Of a DNA stretch of 48,868 nucleotides, positions 36,129-48,748 are shown in pieces (position 1 is the first letter of the stretch; each line of letters starts with the position of its first letter). The notes beneath the pieces were generated by a model, which did no database searches, was not told where the DNA came from, and saw only the letters and a list, made by a program, of their open reading frames with translations. This DNA is from Actinomycetes bacterium (GTDB lineage Bacteria > Actinomycetota > Actinomycetes > Mycobacteriales > Mycobacteriaceae). The stretch is taken from assembly GCA_029780675.1 (NCBI GenBank), contig JAKOYE010000042.1, positions 1-48,868 of the forward strand, read 5' to 3'. Made by a program: the position numbers and the translations under genes.

Positions 36129-38834
36129 TTGCACACACACGAGATCAGGAAGCGGTTCACCGACCACTTCGTCAACGCCGGACACACCGAGGTACCCAGT
36201 GCCTCGGTGATCCTCGACGATCCCAATCTGTTGTTCGTCAACGCCGGGATGGTCCAGTTCGTGCCGTACTTCCTCGGCCAGCGCACGCCGCCGTACGCCA
36301 CGGCGACCTCCATCCAGAAGTGCATCCGCACACCGGATATCGACGAGGTCGGAATCACAACCCGGCACAACACCTTCTTCCAGATGGCGGGCAACTTCTC
36401 CTTCGGCGATTACTTCAAACGCCGCGCCATCGAACTGGCCTGGACCCTGCTGACCAATCCGGTCGACGAGGGCGGCTACGGGTTCGACCCGCAGCGGTTG
36501 TGGGCCACCGTCTTCTACGACGACGACGAGGCCGTGCAGTTGTGGCAGGAGGTGGCCGGGCTGCCGGCGGAGCGGATCCAGCGCCGCGGCATGGCCGACA
36601 ACTACTGGTCGATGGGTATCCCTGGGCCCTGCGGTCCGTGTTCGGAGATCTATTTCGACCGCGGTCCGGACTACGGGGTCGACGGCGGCCCGGCGGCCAA
36701 CGAGGACCGCTACATCGAGATCTGGAATCTCGTGTTCATGCAGAACGAGCGGGGTGAGGGCACCTCGAAGGACGATTTCGAGATCCTCGGCCCGCTGCCC
36801 CGGAAGAACATCGACACCGGCATGGGTGTGGAACGCATCGCCTGCCTGCTGCAGGGTGTCGACAACGTCTACGAGACCGACCTGCTGCGCCCGGTCATCG
36901 ACAAGGCGGCGTCCTATGCCCCGCGCGGCTACGGCCAGGGCAACGCAGCCGACGACGTGCGCTTCCGGGTCATCGCCGACCACAGCCGCACCGCGGCGAT
37001 CATCATCGGCGACGGGGTGACACCCTCCAACGAGGGCCGCGGCTACGTGCTGCGCCGTCTGCTGCGCCGCATCATCCGGGCTGCCAAACTGCTCGGCATC
37101 GAACGGCCGATCATCGGCGAACTGATGGATACGGTGCGCGACGCGATGGGGCCGTCCTACCCCGAACTCGTCGCCGACTTCGACCGCATCCACCGGATCG
37201 CCGTCGCCGAGGAGACCGCGTTCAACCGCACCCTGGCCTCGGGCTCCAAGCTGTTCGAGGAGGCGGCCGAAGCCACCCGCGCGGCCGGGAAGTCCGAACT
37301 CGGCGGATCGGATGCCTTCGCGCTGCACGACACCTACGGCTTCCCGATCGAACTGACCCTGGAGATGGCCGCCGAGGCGGGGCTCAGCGTCGACGAACTC
37401 GGCTTCCGGGAACTGATGGCCGAGCAGCGCCGCCGGGCCAAGGCCGATGCCGCCGCCCGCAAGCACGCCCACGCCGACCTTTCCGCATTCCGCGAACTCG
37501 TCGACGCCGGCCCCACCGAGTTCACCGGCTTCGACGAACTCAGCTCCCAGGCCCGCATCCTGGGGATCTTCGTCGACGGGAAGCGGGTGCCGGTGGTGGC
37601 TCACCGGCCGCGGGTGCACTCCGAGACGCTGCCCCCGGAGCGGGTCGAGATCGTGCTCGACCGGACCCCCCTCTACGCCGAGTCCGGCGGACAGATCGCC
37701 GACACCGGAGAGATCACCGGCGTCGGCGGCAGCGGGTCGGCCAAGGCCGCCGTGAGCGACGTGCAGAAGATCGGCAAGACGCTCTGGGTGCACCGGGTCA
37801 ACGTCGAGTCGGGCGAGTTCGTCGAGGGTGACACCGTCGTCGCCTCCGTCGACCCGAAATGGCGCCGCGGTGCCACGCAGGGACATTCCGGGACGCACAT
37901 GGTCCACGCCGCACTGCGGGAGGTGCTCGGACCCAACGCCGTTCAGGCCGGCTCCCTCAACCGTCCGGGCTACCTGCGCTTCGACTTCAACTCCCAGAGC
38001 GCGCTGACCGAGGAACAGCGCACCCGGGTCGAGGAGGTCGCCAACGAGGCGGTCGAAGCGGACTACCCGGTCAACACGTTCATCACCGCTCTCGACAAGG
38101 CGAAGGCGATGGGCGCGATGGCGATGTTCGGCGAGCAATACCCCGAAAAGGTGCGTGTGGTGGAGATCGGCGGCCCGTTCTCCCTGGAACTGTGCGGTGG
38201 CACGCACGTCCACAACTCGGCCCAGATCGGACCCATCACCATCCTCGGCGAGTCCTCGGTCGGCTCGGGGGTGCGGCGGGTCGAGGCCTACGTCGGCTTG
38301 GACTCCTTCCGCCACCTCGCCCGGGAACGCGCCCTGATGGCAGGGCTGGCGTCGTCACTCAAAGTGCCTTCGGCGGAAGTGCCGGCCCGGGTGGCCACCC
38401 TGGTGGAGAAGCTCAAGGCGGCCGAGAAGGAACTGGACCGGGTGCGGCTGGCCAATGCGCGGTCCGCGGCCGCCGAGACTGTGGCGGCGGCAGAGCAGGT
38501 CGGTGGCGTCCGCCTGGTGGCGCGGCGGATGGCGACGGGGATGTCCGCCGGCGATCTGCGATCCCTGGTCGCCGACATCCGCGGCCGACTCGGCTCGGAC
38601 CCCGGCGTGGTGGTCCTGCTCTGCGAGAACGACGGGTCGGTGCCGTTCGTGGTGGCCAGTAACCAGGCTGCCCAGGATTCCGGCGTGCGGGCCAACGACC
38701 TGGTCGCCACCGTGGCCGCGGCGGTCGGTGGGCGTGGCGGCGGCAAGGCAGACCTGGCGCAGGGGTCGGGCAATGACCCGGCGGGAATCGACGCGGCCCT
38801 GGCAGCGGTACGTTCCGAACTGCTCCGGGGCTGA
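36129..38834 (+). CDS. alaS: Alanine--tRNA ligase
   Basis: Charges tRNA-Ala and edits mischarged Ser and Gly. 901 residues. Class II core near the N-terminus ([43 protein letters not shown]), tRNA-recognition domain, editing domain with zinc-site motifs HSGTHMVHA and CGGTH, and the C-terminal DHHA1/oligomerisation part ([12 protein letters not shown]). The start is taken as TTG at 36129, because homology begins with HTHEIRKRF and GAGGA lies about 5 bases upstream; TTG is uncommon in this window. A TACTGT hexamer at 36063-36068 may be the -10. It leads the alaS-ruvX-mltG-aroE run. Confidence 0.95.
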   Translation: MHTHEIRKRFTDHFVNAGHTEVPSASVILDDPNLLFVNAGMVQFVPYFLGQRTPPYATATSIQKCIRTPDIDEVGITTRHNTFFQMAGNFSFGDYFKRRAIELAWTLLTNPVDEGGYGFDPQRLWATVFYDDDEAVQLWQEVAGLPAERIQRRGMADNYWSMGIPGPCGPCSEIYFDRGPDYGVDGGPAANEDRYIEIWNLVFMQNERGEGTSKDDFEILGPLPRKNIDTGMGVERIACLLQGVDNVYETDLLRPVIDKAASYAPRGYGQGNAADDVRFRVIADHSRTAAIIIGDGVTPSNEGRGYVLRRLLRRIIRAAKLLGIERPIIGELMDTVRDAMGPSYPELVADFDRIHRIAVAEETAFNRTLASGSKLFEEAAEATRAAGKSELGGSDAFALHDTYGFPIELTLEMAAEAGLSVDELGFRELMAEQRRRAKADAAARKHAHADLSAFRELVDAGPTEFTGFDELSSQARILGIFVDGKRVPVVAHRPRVHSETLPPERVEIVLDRTPLYAESGGQIADTGEITGVGGSGSAKAAVSDVQKIGKTLWVHRVNVESGEFVEGDTVVASVDPKWRRGATQGHSGTHMVHAALREVLGPNAVQAGSLNRPGYLRFDFNSQSALTEEQRTRVEEVANEAVEADYPVNTFITALDKAKAMGAMAMFGEQYPEKVRVVEIGGPFSLELCGGTHVHNSAQIGPITILGESSVGSGVRRVEAYVGLDSFRHLARERALMAGLASSLKVPSAEVPARVATLVEKLKAAEKELDRVRLANARSAAAETVAAAEQVGGVRLVARRMATGMSAGDLRSLVADIRGRLGSDPGVVVLLCENDGSVPFVVASNQAAQDSGVRANDLVATVAAAVGGRGGGKADLAQGSGNDPAGIDAALAAVRSELLRG

Positions 38835-38839
38835 ACCGG

Positions 38840-39334
38840 GTGACGACCGACGACCGTCAGCCCGACCGTCCCGGGCGCGATGATCCCGGCCGCGGCCGGC
38901 GCCTCGGGGTGGACGTCGGAACGGTACGGATCGGTGTCGCGGTCAGCGATCCGGACGGGATTCTGGCCACGCCGGTGGAGACCGTGCGGCGGGACTCCAG
39001 CGGTGGGCATCTGCGCAGACTGGCCCGACTGGCGAACGAGTACGAGGTGGTCGAGGTGGTCGTGGGGCTGCCGCGAACCCTGGCCGACCGCGCCGGCAGT
39101 TCCGCCCAGGACGCGGTGGCGCTCGCCGATGCACTGGCCGGGCGGCTGGATCCGGTGCCGGTGCGGCTCACCGACGAACGATTGACTACCGTCAGCGCAG
39201 CACGTTCACTGCGGGAGGCGGGCGTGCGCGCGAAGGACCAGCGGGGAAAGATCGACCAGGCCGCGGCCGTGGCGATCCTCCAGGGCTGGCTGGACCAACG
39301 CCGCACTGCGGCGCCCGACCGGTGTGGAGAGTGA
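38840..39334 (+). CDS. ruvX: Putative pre-16S rRNA nuclease RuvX (YqgF)
   Basis: RNase H-fold nuclease thought to trim the 5' end of 16S rRNA precursor. 164 residues: [17 protein letters not shown] (21-37) with the first catalytic Asp, [17 protein letters not shown], and [13 protein letters not shown], then [16 protein letters not shown] with the late Asp. GTG at 38840, five bases after alaS, so almost certainly co-transcribed. Confidence 0.92.
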   Translation: MTTDDRQPDRPGRDDPGRGRRLGVDVGTVRIGVAVSDPDGILATPVETVRRDSSGGHLRRLARLANEYEVVEVVVGLPRTLADRAGSSAQDAVALADALAGRLDPVPVRLTDERLTTVSAARSLREAGVRAKDQRGKIDQAAAVAILQGWLDQRRTAAPDRCGE

Positions 39335-39352
39335 CGTGGCAGAGACGGTGAC

Positions 39353-40600
39353 GTGGCGATGAGCGGCTCCGACCAGACCGGTCCCGAGCGCGCCAAGCCC
39401 GCGTCGGTGGGTGCCCGGACGGGCGCCCGGCGGCCGCGCCGCGGCCAGCAGCCCGTCCGTTCGGCCGGTAAGCGCCGGCTGTGGGTATTGGTGTCGGTGG
39501 CCGCGGTGGTGCTGGTCGCAGTGCTCCTCGGTCCGTCGCTGCTGAAAATGATCAAACCTGCCACGGACTTCACCGGTGAGGGTAAAAGCGACATCATCGT
39601 GCAGGTGCACCCCGGCGACTCCGGGTCGGTGATCGCGCAGACCCTCAAAGACAACGGTGTGATCGCCAACGTGGACAACTTCCTGTCCGCCGCGAAGGGC
39701 AACGCACAGTTCGCCGCCATCCAGCCGGGTTTCTACAAGCTGCGCACCGAGATTTCCTCATCCGCAGCGGTGGCGAAACTGACCGAACCGGGGAACCGGG
39801 TGGGCAAGCTGGTCATTCCGGAGGGCCGCCAGCTCGACGATATCGAGGCGGTCGGCAGCGGAAAGGTCACCGACGGAATCTTCACCCTGATCGCCGACGC
39901 CAGTTGTGTCGAACTCAACGGCGAGCGGAAGTGCCTGTCCGCCCAGGACCTCAAGTCCGCCGCCGGCGATGGCCCGCTTGCATCGCTCAACGTGCCGGAG
40001 TGGGCGGCGTCGGGTGCCGGTGCCATGGGCAACAGCCATCGTCGGCTGGAAGGCCTGATCGCTCCGGGAACCTGGAACATCAACCCGTCCGCCTCACCCC
40101 AGCAGGTGCTGGCCACGTTGGTGTCCGAGAGCAATGACCGCTACCTCAAGGGTGGACTCCTCGAAACCGCCCAGGCGCTCAACCTGTCGCCCTACCAGGT
40201 CCTCATCGTGGCCTCACTGGTGCAGAAGGAGGCGCAGCCGGCCGACTTCGCAAAGGTGGCGCGAGTCATCTACAACCGGCTCAACAGCGATTACGACCGA
40301 CTGGAGTTCGACTCCACGGTGAACTACCCGCTGGCGCGTCAGGAGGTGGCCACCACCGACGCCGACCGCCACGCCGAGACCCCGTGGAACACCTACGCCA
40401 TGGCGGGGTTGCCCGCGACGCCGATCTGCTCGCCGGGTGACGAGGCGCTGGCCGCCGCCGAACGGCCGGAGCCGGGTGACTGGCTGTACTTCGTGACCAT
40501 CGACATGGACGGCACGACTCTGTTCACCAGCGACTATCAGGAGCACCTGGCGAATATCGAGAAGGCGCAGAGCAGCGGCATCCTCGATTCGCAGCGATGA
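39353..40600 (+). CDS. mltG: Endolytic transglycosylase MltG
   Basis: Membrane-bound murein lyase that cuts nascent glycan strands and sets their length. 415 residues: Arg/Pro-rich cytoplasmic tail, one membrane helix (about 43-62), a LysM-like segment (IIVQVHPGDSGSVIAQTLKDNGVIAN) and the YceG domain with catalytic Glu293 in ASLVQKEAQPADFAKVARVIYNRL. The GTG at 39353 (or ATG 39359) follows a repeated GTGACGTGGC (39331-39340 and 39349-39358), which blurs the choice of start. It is 18 bases after ruvX. Confidence 0.93.
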   Translation: MAMSGSDQTGPERAKPASVGARTGARRPRRGQQPVRSAGKRRLWVLVSVAAVVLVAVLLGPSLLKMIKPATDFTGEGKSDIIVQVHPGDSGSVIAQTLKDNGVIANVDNFLSAAKGNAQFAAIQPGFYKLRTEISSSAAVAKLTEPGNRVGKLVIPEGRQLDDIEAVGSGKVTDGIFTLIADASCVELNGERKCLSAQDLKSAAGDGPLASLNVPEWAASGAGAMGNSHRRLEGLIAPGTWNINPSASPQQVLATLVSESNDRYLKGGLLETAQALNLSPYQVLIVASLVQKEAQPADFAKVARVIYNRLNSDYDRLEFDSTVNYPLARQEVATTDADRHAETPWNTYAMAGLPATPICSPGDEALAAAERPEPGDWLYFVTIDMDGTTLFTSDYQEHLANIEKAQSSGILDSQR

Positions 40601-40649
40601 GCAGCCCGACGGTGACCACGCCGATGACGAGCAAAGCCGGGGGCTAGCC

Positions 40650-41447
40650 GTGCCCGGCCGAAAAGCCGCCGTCCTGGGATCCCCGGTCGCGCACTCCCGC
40701 TCCCCGCAACTCCACCTGGCCGCCTACCGTGCGCTCGGTCTCGATGACTGGACCTACGACCGCATCGAGTGCACCGCCGAGGAACTGCCCTCGCTGGTGG
40801 GCGGACTCGGGCCGGAATGGGTGGGACTGTCGGTCACCATGCCGGGCAAATTCGCCGCTCTGCGGTTCGCCGACCAGCGGACTCCCCGGGCCGAATTGGT
40901 CGGATCGGCCAACACCCTGGTGCGCACCGGCGACGGTTGGCGCGCGGACAACACCGACGTCGACGGTGTGGCCGGCGCGCTGGGGCCGCGGACGGTTCGG
41001 CGCGCTGTCGTCGTGGGTTCCGGCGGCACCGCGCCGGCCGCTGTCGTGGGCCTGGTCGAACTCGGCGTGACGGATCTGACGGTGGTCGCGCGGAACCCGG
41101 CCAAAGCCTCCCGGCTGATCGACCTGGGTGCGGGACTCGGGGTGTCCACCGTGCTGCGCGACTTCGACGATCCGGGTCTTCCGGCGACCGTCGCTGCTGC
41201 CGACGCGCTGGTCAGCACCGTCCCGGCCGATGTGGCCGAGCGTTTCGCCGCCGTCTTCGCCCAGGCGCCGGTACTTCTCGATGCCATCTACGATCCGTGG
41301 CCGACGCCCCTGGCTCGGGCGGTGACCGCCGCCGGCGGTGAGGTGATCAGCGGGTTGCAGATGCTGTTGCACCAGGCGTTCAGCCAGGTCGAACAATTCA
41401 CAGGCCGGCCCGCTCCGCGAACCGAGATGGCCGCTGCCCTGACCTAA
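40650..41447 (+). CDS. aroE: Shikimate dehydrogenase
   Basis: NADPH-dependent reduction of 3-dehydroshikimate to shikimate in aromatic amino-acid synthesis. 265 residues. N-terminal substrate domain with GSPVAHSRSPQLH, the catalytic Lys67 in VTMPGKFAA and Asp103 in NTDVDG; Rossmann domain with VVGSGGTAPAAVVGL. The C-terminus GLQMLLHQAFSQVEQFTG is typical. GTG at 40650, 49 bases after mltG. It starts the first part of a shikimate-pathway cluster that continues with aroC, aroK, aroB and aroQ. Confidence 0.93.
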   Translation: MPGRKAAVLGSPVAHSRSPQLHLAAYRALGLDDWTYDRIECTAEELPSLVGGLGPEWVGLSVTMPGKFAALRFADQRTPRAELVGSANTLVRTGDGWRADNTDVDGVAGALGPRTVRRAVVVGSGGTAPAAVVGLVELGVTDLTVVARNPAKASRLIDLGAGLGVSTVLRDFDDPGLPATVAAADALVSTVPADVAERFAAVFAQAPVLLDAIYDPWPTPLARAVTAAGGEVISGLQMLLHQAFSQVEQFTGRPAPRTEMAAALT

Positions 41448-41457
41448 TCTGGTCGGC

Positions 41458-41895
41458 ATGGGTGCGCTCGGCTGGGCGGGTTGTCTGGCGGTCATCGGCT
41501 GGGCTGCGGCACTGTGTGTCAAGGACATTCGTGAACTGCGACTGCCCAACCCGCTGACCCTGGGCGGCGCAGCGGTGATACTCGTGGTCGCCGGGTGCTG
41601 CGGGCGGGGGCTTTTCGCGCTGGCGGGTGCGCTTGCTCTGGGATTGCTCTATCTGCTGGTGCACCTGGCCGCCCCGGCCGGACTGGGCGCAGGGGATGTG
41701 AAACTCGCACTCGGCGTGGGGGCGCTGACCGGCGCACTCGGTGTCGGCGTGTGGGTGCTGGCGGCGCTGGCGGCACCCGTGGCCACGGCCGCGGTCGGAC
41801 TCGGCGCCGCCGCCCGCGGACGCCACGGCCCGGTACCGCACGGCCCCTCCATGCTGGCGGCCACTGTGGCGGCGGCCGCACTGGCGGTGTTCTGA
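41458..41895 (+). CDS. A24-family prepilin peptidase-like membrane protein
   Basis: 145 residues, nearly all hydrophobic (4-5 helices). The two catalytic aspartates of type IV prepilin peptidases are present: Asp23 in [13 protein letters not shown] and Asp80 in [10 protein letters not shown]. The N-terminal cytoplasmic methyltransferase domain of PilD is absent, as in the short FlaK/TadV-like and mycobacterial (Rv2551c) forms. No pilin gene is nearby. The start is 10 bases after aroE and the gene lies in the middle of the shikimate cluster, as in M. tuberculosis. Confidence 0.85.
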   Translation: MGALGWAGCLAVIGWAAALCVKDIRELRLPNPLTLGGAAVILVVAGCCGRGLFALAGALALGLLYLLVHLAAPAGLGAGDVKLALGVGALTGALGVGVWVLAALAAPVATAAVGLGAAARGRHGPVPHGPSMLAATVAAAALAVF

Positions 41896-41939
41896 CGCCG
41901 TGGTCCCGGTGCGGGAATCCGACGTGGGAAGATGATCGG

Positions 41940-43160
41940 GTGTTGCGATGGACGACCGCCGGTGAATCCCACGGCCCCGCGCTGGTTGCCGTAATCGAGG
42001 GAATGGTCGCCGGTGTGCATGTCACCTCGGCTGATATTGGAGCCCAGTTGGCGCGGCGCCGGCTCGGCTACGGCCGCGGCGCCCGGATGAAGTTCGAACA
42101 GGATCAGGTGCGGGTACTGGCCGGGGTGCGGCACGGCAGCACCCTCGGCGGACCGATCGCCATCGAGATCGGTAACACCGAGTGGCCCAAGTGGGAGACG
42201 GTGATGGCGGCCGATCCAGTCGACCCGGCCGAATTGGACGTGGCGCGCAACGCACCGCTGACCCGGCCCCGGCCCGGCCACGCCGACTACGCGGGCATGC
42301 TCAAATACGGTTTCGACGACGCCCGCCCGGTGTTGGAACGGGCCAGTGCGCGGGAGACCGCCGCACGAGTCGCGGCCGGTACGGTCGCCCGCGCCTTCCT
42401 GCGGCAGGCGCTCGGCGTCGAGGTGGTCTCGCATGTCGTGTCCATCGGAGCATCCACACCGTATGACGGTCCGCCGCCCGTCGCGGCCGACCTCGACCGG
42501 ATCGATGCCAGCCCGGTGCGAGCCTTCGATCAGGCCGCCGAGGAGTCCATGATCGCCGAGATCGAGGCCGCCAAGAAGGACGGCGACACCCTGGGTGGGG
42601 TGGTCGAGGTGGTGGCGCACGGACTGCCGATCGGATTGGGCTCGTTCACCAGCGGGGAGGACCGGCTGGACGGGCAGCTCGCCGCCGCGGTGATGGGGAT
42701 CCAGGCCATCAAGGGGGTCGAGATCGGCGACGGTTTCCAGACCGCCCGGCGTCGCGGCAGCCAGGCCCACGACGAGATGTTCCCGGGTGCCGACGGGGTG
42801 GTCCGGTCCACCAACCGGGCCGGCGGACTCGAGGGTGGGATGACGAACGGTCAACCGCTGCGGGTGCGGGCGGCGATGAAGCCCATCTCGACGGTGCCGC
42901 GCGCCCTGGCCACGGTCGACATGGCGACCGGCGCTGAGGCGGTCGCCATCCATCAGCGCTCCGATGTGTGCGCAGTTCCCGCCGCGGCGGTGGTGGTCGA
43001 GACCATGGTGGCGCTGGTGCTGGCCCGTGCCGCGCTGCGGAAGTTCGGCGGCGACTCGTTGGCCGAGACCCGCCGCAATATCGACGGCTACCTGAGGGAA
43101 CTGGCCAGGAGAGAGACGTTCGACGGTGACGTCGAGGCCTCTTCGGTGCTGTCGGGATAG
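41940..43160 (+). CDS. aroC: Chorismate synthase
   Basis: FMN-dependent last step of the shikimate pathway (EPSP to chorismate). 406 residues. Starts [25 protein letters not shown] (GESHGP signature), with [62 protein letters not shown] and [26 protein letters not shown] in order. The GTG at 41940 was chosen from homology and a GGGAAGA ribosome site. Called aroF in older M. tuberculosis annotation. Confidence 0.96.
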   Translation: MLRWTTAGESHGPALVAVIEGMVAGVHVTSADIGAQLARRRLGYGRGARMKFEQDQVRVLAGVRHGSTLGGPIAIEIGNTEWPKWETVMAADPVDPAELDVARNAPLTRPRPGHADYAGMLKYGFDDARPVLERASARETAARVAAGTVARAFLRQALGVEVVSHVVSIGASTPYDGPPPVAADLDRIDASPVRAFDQAAEESMIAEIEAAKKDGDTLGGVVEVVAHGLPIGLGSFTSGEDRLDGQLAAAVMGIQAIKGVEIGDGFQTARRRGSQAHDEMFPGADGVVRSTNRAGGLEGGMTNGQPLRVRAAMKPISTVPRALATVDMATGAEAVAIHQRSDVCAVPAAAVVVETMVALVLARAALRKFGGDSLAETRRNIDGYLRELARRETFDGDVEASSVLSG

Positions 43161-43165
43161 CGGCG

Positions 43166-45422
<2,257 letters not shown>

Positions 45423-45427
45423 ACATC

Positions 45428-45443
45428 CCGCCGGGTGCGGCGG
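45428..45443 (+). terminator. GC-rich hairpin after the aro cluster
   Basis: CCGCCG (45428-45433), loop GGTG, CGGCGG (45438-45443), six bases after the aroQ stop and before a convergent gene. A 6-bp all-GC stem without a T-run; could stop transcription, as proposed for many actinobacterial hairpins. Confidence 0.35.
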
Positions 45444-45487
45444 ATGGGGTGACGCCGATTCCGGACGTGGCGGTCAGAACCTCACGG

Positions 45488-46108
45488 TCAGGACTTCTTG
45501 TCGCCCTCGCCCTGAATCCGCTCGGTCTCGGCGGCCGCCGAAGGATAGTCCTCGGGGTAGTCGGCAGATGCCCCGGCGGCGACGGCAGCCGGGATCGGCG
45601 GGATCGGGCCGGTGCGGTCGTCGTCCCGGACCACCTCGAAGACGTCCACCGCCGCACCGTCCGCATCGAGTCGGTGCGGCACCTCGGGACGGCTGCGATC
45701 GACCACCCAGCGCCCGATGGCCACCGCCAGCATCGCGGGCAGGAACACCACCAGCGCGGTGAACGCCGCGAAGGCCGTCACCTCCGGTCCCAGACCGTCG
45801 GCGTAGATGTTGCTGTAGACCAGCGAGATCAGCCAGACGACCGCACCGCTGATCACCCCGGCTGACAGGCCACCGAGCAGCCAGCGCATCGCCAGATCCC
45901 GGCGACGGTCCGGGTCCGGGTTGGCCCGGGCATCGGACATGCCGTCCAGGAAGCCCCACACCAGGGCGCCGACGCCGAAGATCAGGACCAGCAGCACGCT
46001 GATGGTTCCCGCGTTGGTCGGGTAGGTGTTGATGAGCGTGCCCTGCACCAATCGCAGCAACACCATCCCGGCCGCGAACACCAGTCCGCGCGGCAACCAC
46101 GTCGTCAT
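45488..46108 (-). CDS. Four-helix membrane protein (B-4DMT family, Rv2536-like)
   Basis: 206 residues with four predicted membrane helices (about 7-24, 35-56, 78-103 and 112-137) and a C-terminal acidic, disordered cytoplasmic tail ending in EGDKKS. Motifs include LRLVQGTLINTYPTNAGTISVLL and the charged SDARANPDPDRRRDLAMRWL loop. The position between aroQ and pepQ, on the opposite strand, matches Rv2536. Transport role is a family-level guess; no substrate is known. Confidence 0.8.
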   Translation of the reverse strand: MTTWLPRGLVFAAGMVLLRLVQGTLINTYPTNAGTISVLLVLIFGVGALVWGFLDGMSDARANPDPDRRRDLAMRWLLGGLSAGVISGAVVWLISLVYSNIYADGLGPEVTAFAAFTALVVFLPAMLAVAIGRWVVDRSRPEVPHRLDADGAAVDVFEVVRDDDRTGPIPPIPAAVAAGASADYPEDYPSAAAETERIQGEGDKKS

Positions 46109-46141
46109 AAGGCACCAGAGTAGCGAGTACCGTCACCGACC

Positions 46142-47233
46142 GTGACGCATTCCCGGCGCCGTGCCCGTCTGGCGGTTCGTCTGGACGCCCTGTCCATCGA
46201 CGCCCTGGTGGTCACCGACCTGGTCAATGTCCGTTATCTCACCGGTTTCACCGGCTCGAATGCGGCCGTGCTGGTGTTCGCCGACGACACGCCGCCCGTC
46301 CTGGCGACCGACTCCCGCTACATCACCCAGGCCTCCCGGCAGGCGCCGGACGTCGACCTGGTCATCGACCGGTCCTGCGGCCGCCGGTTGGTGGCTGAGG
46401 CGCGGGACTGCCGGGCCCGCCGGATCGGTTTCGAGAGCCACGTCGTCACCGTCGCCGGATTCGACGCGCTGGAAGCGGTGGTCACCGACACCCCCGGAGC
46501 CGAACTGGTGCGGACTGCGGGGGAGGTCGAAGCCCTGCGCGAGGTGAAGGACGACGGCGAGGTGGCGATACTGCGGCGGGCCTGCGCGGCCGCCGATGCC
46601 GCACTGAGCGCCCTGATCGACGGCGGCGGATTGCGGCCCGGCCGCTCCGAACGCGCCGTCGCGCGCGAACTCGAGTCGTTGATGCTCGACCACGGTGCCG
46701 ACGGCGCCTCGTTCGAGACGATCGTCGCGGCCGGGGCGAACTCCGCCGTTCCCCACCACCGACCGACCGGCGCGATCCTCGAAAGGGGAGATTTCGTCAA
46801 GATCGACTTCGGGGCGCTGGTGGACGGCTACCACTCCGATATGACCCGGACCTTCGTCCTCGGCACGGCCGTACCCTGGCAGCGGGAGGTCTACCAGCTG
46901 GTCGCCGAGGCCCAGCAGGCCGGACGGGAAGCGCTGCGGCCGGGGATGCAGTTGTGCGAGGTGGACGCCGCGGCGCGGACCGTGATCACCGCCGCCGGTC
47001 ACGGCGATCGGTTCGGTCACGGCTTGGGCCACGGTGTGGGCCTGCAGATCCATGAAGCGCCGGGAATCAGCTCGGCATCCGCCGGTACACTGCGAGCTGG
47101 CTCCGTGGTGACCGTCGAACCCGGTGTGTACCTGCCGGACCGCGGCGGTGTGCGCATCGAGGACACTCTGGTCGTCGGCGAGCGGGCCCCCGAATTGCTG
47201 ACCAGGTTCCCCAAGGACCTGGCCATCCTCTGA
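46142..47233 (+). CDS. pepQ: M24-family Xaa-Pro aminopeptidase/dipeptidase
   Basis: Cytoplasmic metallopeptidase that removes residues before proline. 363 residues: N-terminal creatinase-like domain (1-125), then the pita-bread domain with all five metal ligands: Asp222 and Asp233 (VKIDFGALVDGYHSDMTR), His297 (GHGLGHGVGL), Glu326 (VEPGVYL) and Glu340 (GVRIEDT). GTG at 46142. It diverges from the membrane-protein gene by 33 bases and precedes efp by 18, matching the conserved pepQ-efp-nusB run. Confidence 0.93.
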   Translation: MTHSRRRARLAVRLDALSIDALVVTDLVNVRYLTGFTGSNAAVLVFADDTPPVLATDSRYITQASRQAPDVDLVIDRSCGRRLVAEARDCRARRIGFESHVVTVAGFDALEAVVTDTPGAELVRTAGEVEALREVKDDGEVAILRRACAAADAALSALIDGGGLRPGRSERAVARELESLMLDHGADGASFETIVAAGANSAVPHHRPTGAILERGDFVKIDFGALVDGYHSDMTRTFVLGTAVPWQREVYQLVAEAQQAGREALRPGMQLCEVDAAARTVITAAGHGDRFGHGLGHGVGLQIHEAPGISSASAGTLRAGSVVTVEPGVYLPDRGGVRIEDTLVVGERAPELLTRFPKDLAIL

Positions 47234-47251
47234 CGTTAAGGAGAACCGACC

Positions 47252-47812
47252 GTGGCTACCACCGCCGACTTCAAAAACGGCCTTGTGCTCAACATCGACG
47301 GCCAGTTGTGGACCATCCTCGAGTTTCAGCACGTGAAGCCCGGTAAGGGCCCGGCGTTCGTGCGCACCAAACTCAAGAACGTGCTGTCCGGCAAGGTGGT
47401 CGACAAGACCTACAACGCCGGCGTGAAGGTGGAGACCGCCACGGTGGACCGCCGGGACGCCACCTACCTGTACCGCGACGGCTCGGACTTCGTGTTCATG
47501 GACAGCGAGGACTACGAGCAGCACCCACTGCCGGAGTCGCTGGTCGGCGACGCCGCGCGGTTCCTGCTGGAAAGCATGCCGGTGCAGATCGCCTTCAACG
47601 AGGGAGCGCCGCTGTACCTGGAACTGCCGACGACCGTCGAGGTGCTCGTCGCGTCCACCGAGCCCGGCCTGCAGGGTGACCGCTCCAACGCCGGCACCAA
47701 GCCGGCGACGCTGGAGACCGGTGCCGAGATCCAGGTTCCGCTGTTCATCAACACCGGCGACAAGCTGAAGGTGGACACCCGCGACGGTAGCTACGTCAGC
47801 CGAGTCAATTAG
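47252..47812 (+). CDS. efp: Elongation factor P
   Basis: Helps the ribosome make peptide bonds at polyproline stretches. 186 residues in three beta domains. The tip loop that reaches the peptidyl-transferase centre reads [10 protein letters not shown], with the Lys in the PGKGP setting that in actinobacteria works without the usual beta-lysyl or rhamnosyl modification. C-terminal signature [28 protein letters not shown]. The GTG at 47252 follows an AAGGAGAA ribosome site, the strongest in this area, as expected for an abundant protein. Confidence 0.96.
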   Translation: MATTADFKNGLVLNIDGQLWTILEFQHVKPGKGPAFVRTKLKNVLSGKVVDKTYNAGVKVETATVDRRDATYLYRDGSDFVFMDSEDYEQHPLPESLVGDAARFLLESMPVQIAFNEGAPLYLELPTTVEVLVASTEPGLQGDRSNAGTKPATLETGAEIQVPLFINTGDKLKVDTRDGSYVSRVN

Positions 47813-47814
47813 GA

Positions 47815-48303
47815 ATGGCAGACCGCAAGGGGGAGACCGGCCGGCATCAGGCCCGGAAGCGGGCGGTGGACCTGCTGTTCGAGGCCGAGGCCCGGGGCAT
47901 ATCGCCGGCCGAGGCGGCGGAGAGCCGGATCGCGCTGGCCGAGGGTGACACCGAGGTGTCTCCGCTCAACCCGTACACGGTGAAGGTGGCGCGCGGGGTG
48001 ACCGAGCACGCCGCCCACATCGACGAGCTGATCGCCTCGCATCTCCAGGGCTGGACCCTCGACCGGTTGCCCGCCGTCGACCGGGCGGTGCTGCGCGTTG
48101 CGGTGTGGGAGCTTCTGCACGCCGACGACGTACCCGAACCCGTCGCCGTGGATGAGGCGGTGGAGCTGGCCAAGTCGCTGTCCACCGACGAGTCACCCGG
48201 ATTCGTCAACGGTGTTCTCGGCCAGATCATGTTGGTCACTCCGCAGATCCGCGCGGCCGCGGCCGCGGTGAGTCCGCAAACCCCGGAACCGGATTCGGCC
48301 TGA
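47815..48303 (+). CDS. nusB: Transcription antitermination factor NusB
   Basis: RNA-binding partner of NusE in rRNA antitermination. 162 residues, all-helical: [20 protein letters not shown] (arginine-rich RNA-binding start), [20 protein letters not shown], and [29 protein letters not shown] are the NusB hallmarks. The C-terminal tail past about 140 is Ala/Pro-rich and likely disordered. Two bases separate it from the efp stop, so the pair is coupled. Confidence 0.95.
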   Translation: MADRKGETGRHQARKRAVDLLFEAEARGISPAEAAESRIALAEGDTEVSPLNPYTVKVARGVTEHAAHIDELIASHLQGWTLDRLPAVDRAVLRVAVWELLHADDVPEPVAVDEAVELAKSLSTDESPGFVNGVLGQIMLVTPQIRAAAAAVSPQTPEPDSA

Positions 48304-48347
48304 ATCGCCGCGGCGAAATCGTCACAGAGCGATCGAAACCGGGCACT

Positions 48348-48385
48348 ATGACCGACATGCACCGAGATGACCGACATGCAACGAG
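48348..48385 (+). repeat. 19-base tandem duplication at the start of the decarboxylase gene
   Basis: Units 48348-48366 and 48367-48385 match at 18 of 19 bases; each begins ATGACCGACATG. Because 19 is not a multiple of 3, the first ATG opens a different frame that ends at a TAA (48387-48389) after 13 codons, overlapping the true start at 48367 or 48376. Confidence 0.9.
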
Positions 48386-48687
48386 GTAACCGACGTCGTC
48401 GGCTCTCCGTTTCCGCGCTGGCCGCGGTGGCGAATCCGTCCTACACCCGGATCGACACCTGGAATCTCCTCGATGACGCCTGCCGCGAACTGGCGGAGGT
48501 TGACCGCGCCGGGTTGGACACCACGCACAAGGCCGCCCAGGTGCACCGGATGCTGGACCGCCTCGGCGCCTACGAGCGGTACTGGCTCTATCCCGGCGCG
48601 GCGAACCTCGCGGCCTTCCGCGAACACCTCGCCGACGGGGAGACCGGCCGTCTTGCCGAGCAGGTCTCCCCGAGGTGCCTCACGTAA
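48367..48687 (+). pseudogene. Orn/Lys/Arg decarboxylase-like gene, cut off after ~100 codons
   Basis: The 106-residue frame starts RRRLSVSALAAVANPSYTRIDTWNLLDDACRELAEVD...RLGAYERYWLYPGAANLAAFREHL, which I recognise as the N-terminus of the large (over 900-residue) mycobacterial PLP decarboxylase Rv2531c. Similarity stops at about LAEQVS (near 48669), after which PRCLT and a stop follow, read from what appears to be an insertion-element end. The rest of the gene is not in this window; it may lie beyond the element. The pepQ-efp-nusB-decarboxylase order agrees with M. tuberculosis. Start is ATG 48367 or ATG 48376. I infer an insertional knockout. Confidence 0.65.
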
Positions 48688-48733
48688 AAGTGAGCGCGAA
48701 GCGGTGGGCGGTGCCTCACGTACTTTGAGCGCG
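48674..48733. mobile_element. Putative insertion-element end with two direct repeats
   Basis: Near-identical repeats GGTGCCTCACGTA...TGAGCGCG at 48674-48698 and 48710-48733, followed by a partial inverted copy (GCGTGAGGTA at 48731-48740). They sit exactly where decarboxylase homology ends and just outside the stop codon of a rightward-truncated minus-strand ORF, the layout of an IS end. Paired end repeats recall IS21-type elements, but the family is not established. Confidence 0.5.
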
Positions 48734-48748
48734 TGAGGTAGGCCTGCT

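Noticed and set aside
34830..38315. 1161-codon open frame on the minus strand across rarA and alaS, and many other long antisense frames
   Set aside because: Shadows of GC-rich genes: they lie fully over clear plus-strand genes, show low-complexity His/Asp/Gly/Arg composition and match no protein family.
41458..41895. Prepilin peptidase as a sign of a pilus system
   Set aside because: No pilin, ATPase or platform gene is in the window; the gene sits in the aro cluster as in M. tuberculosis.
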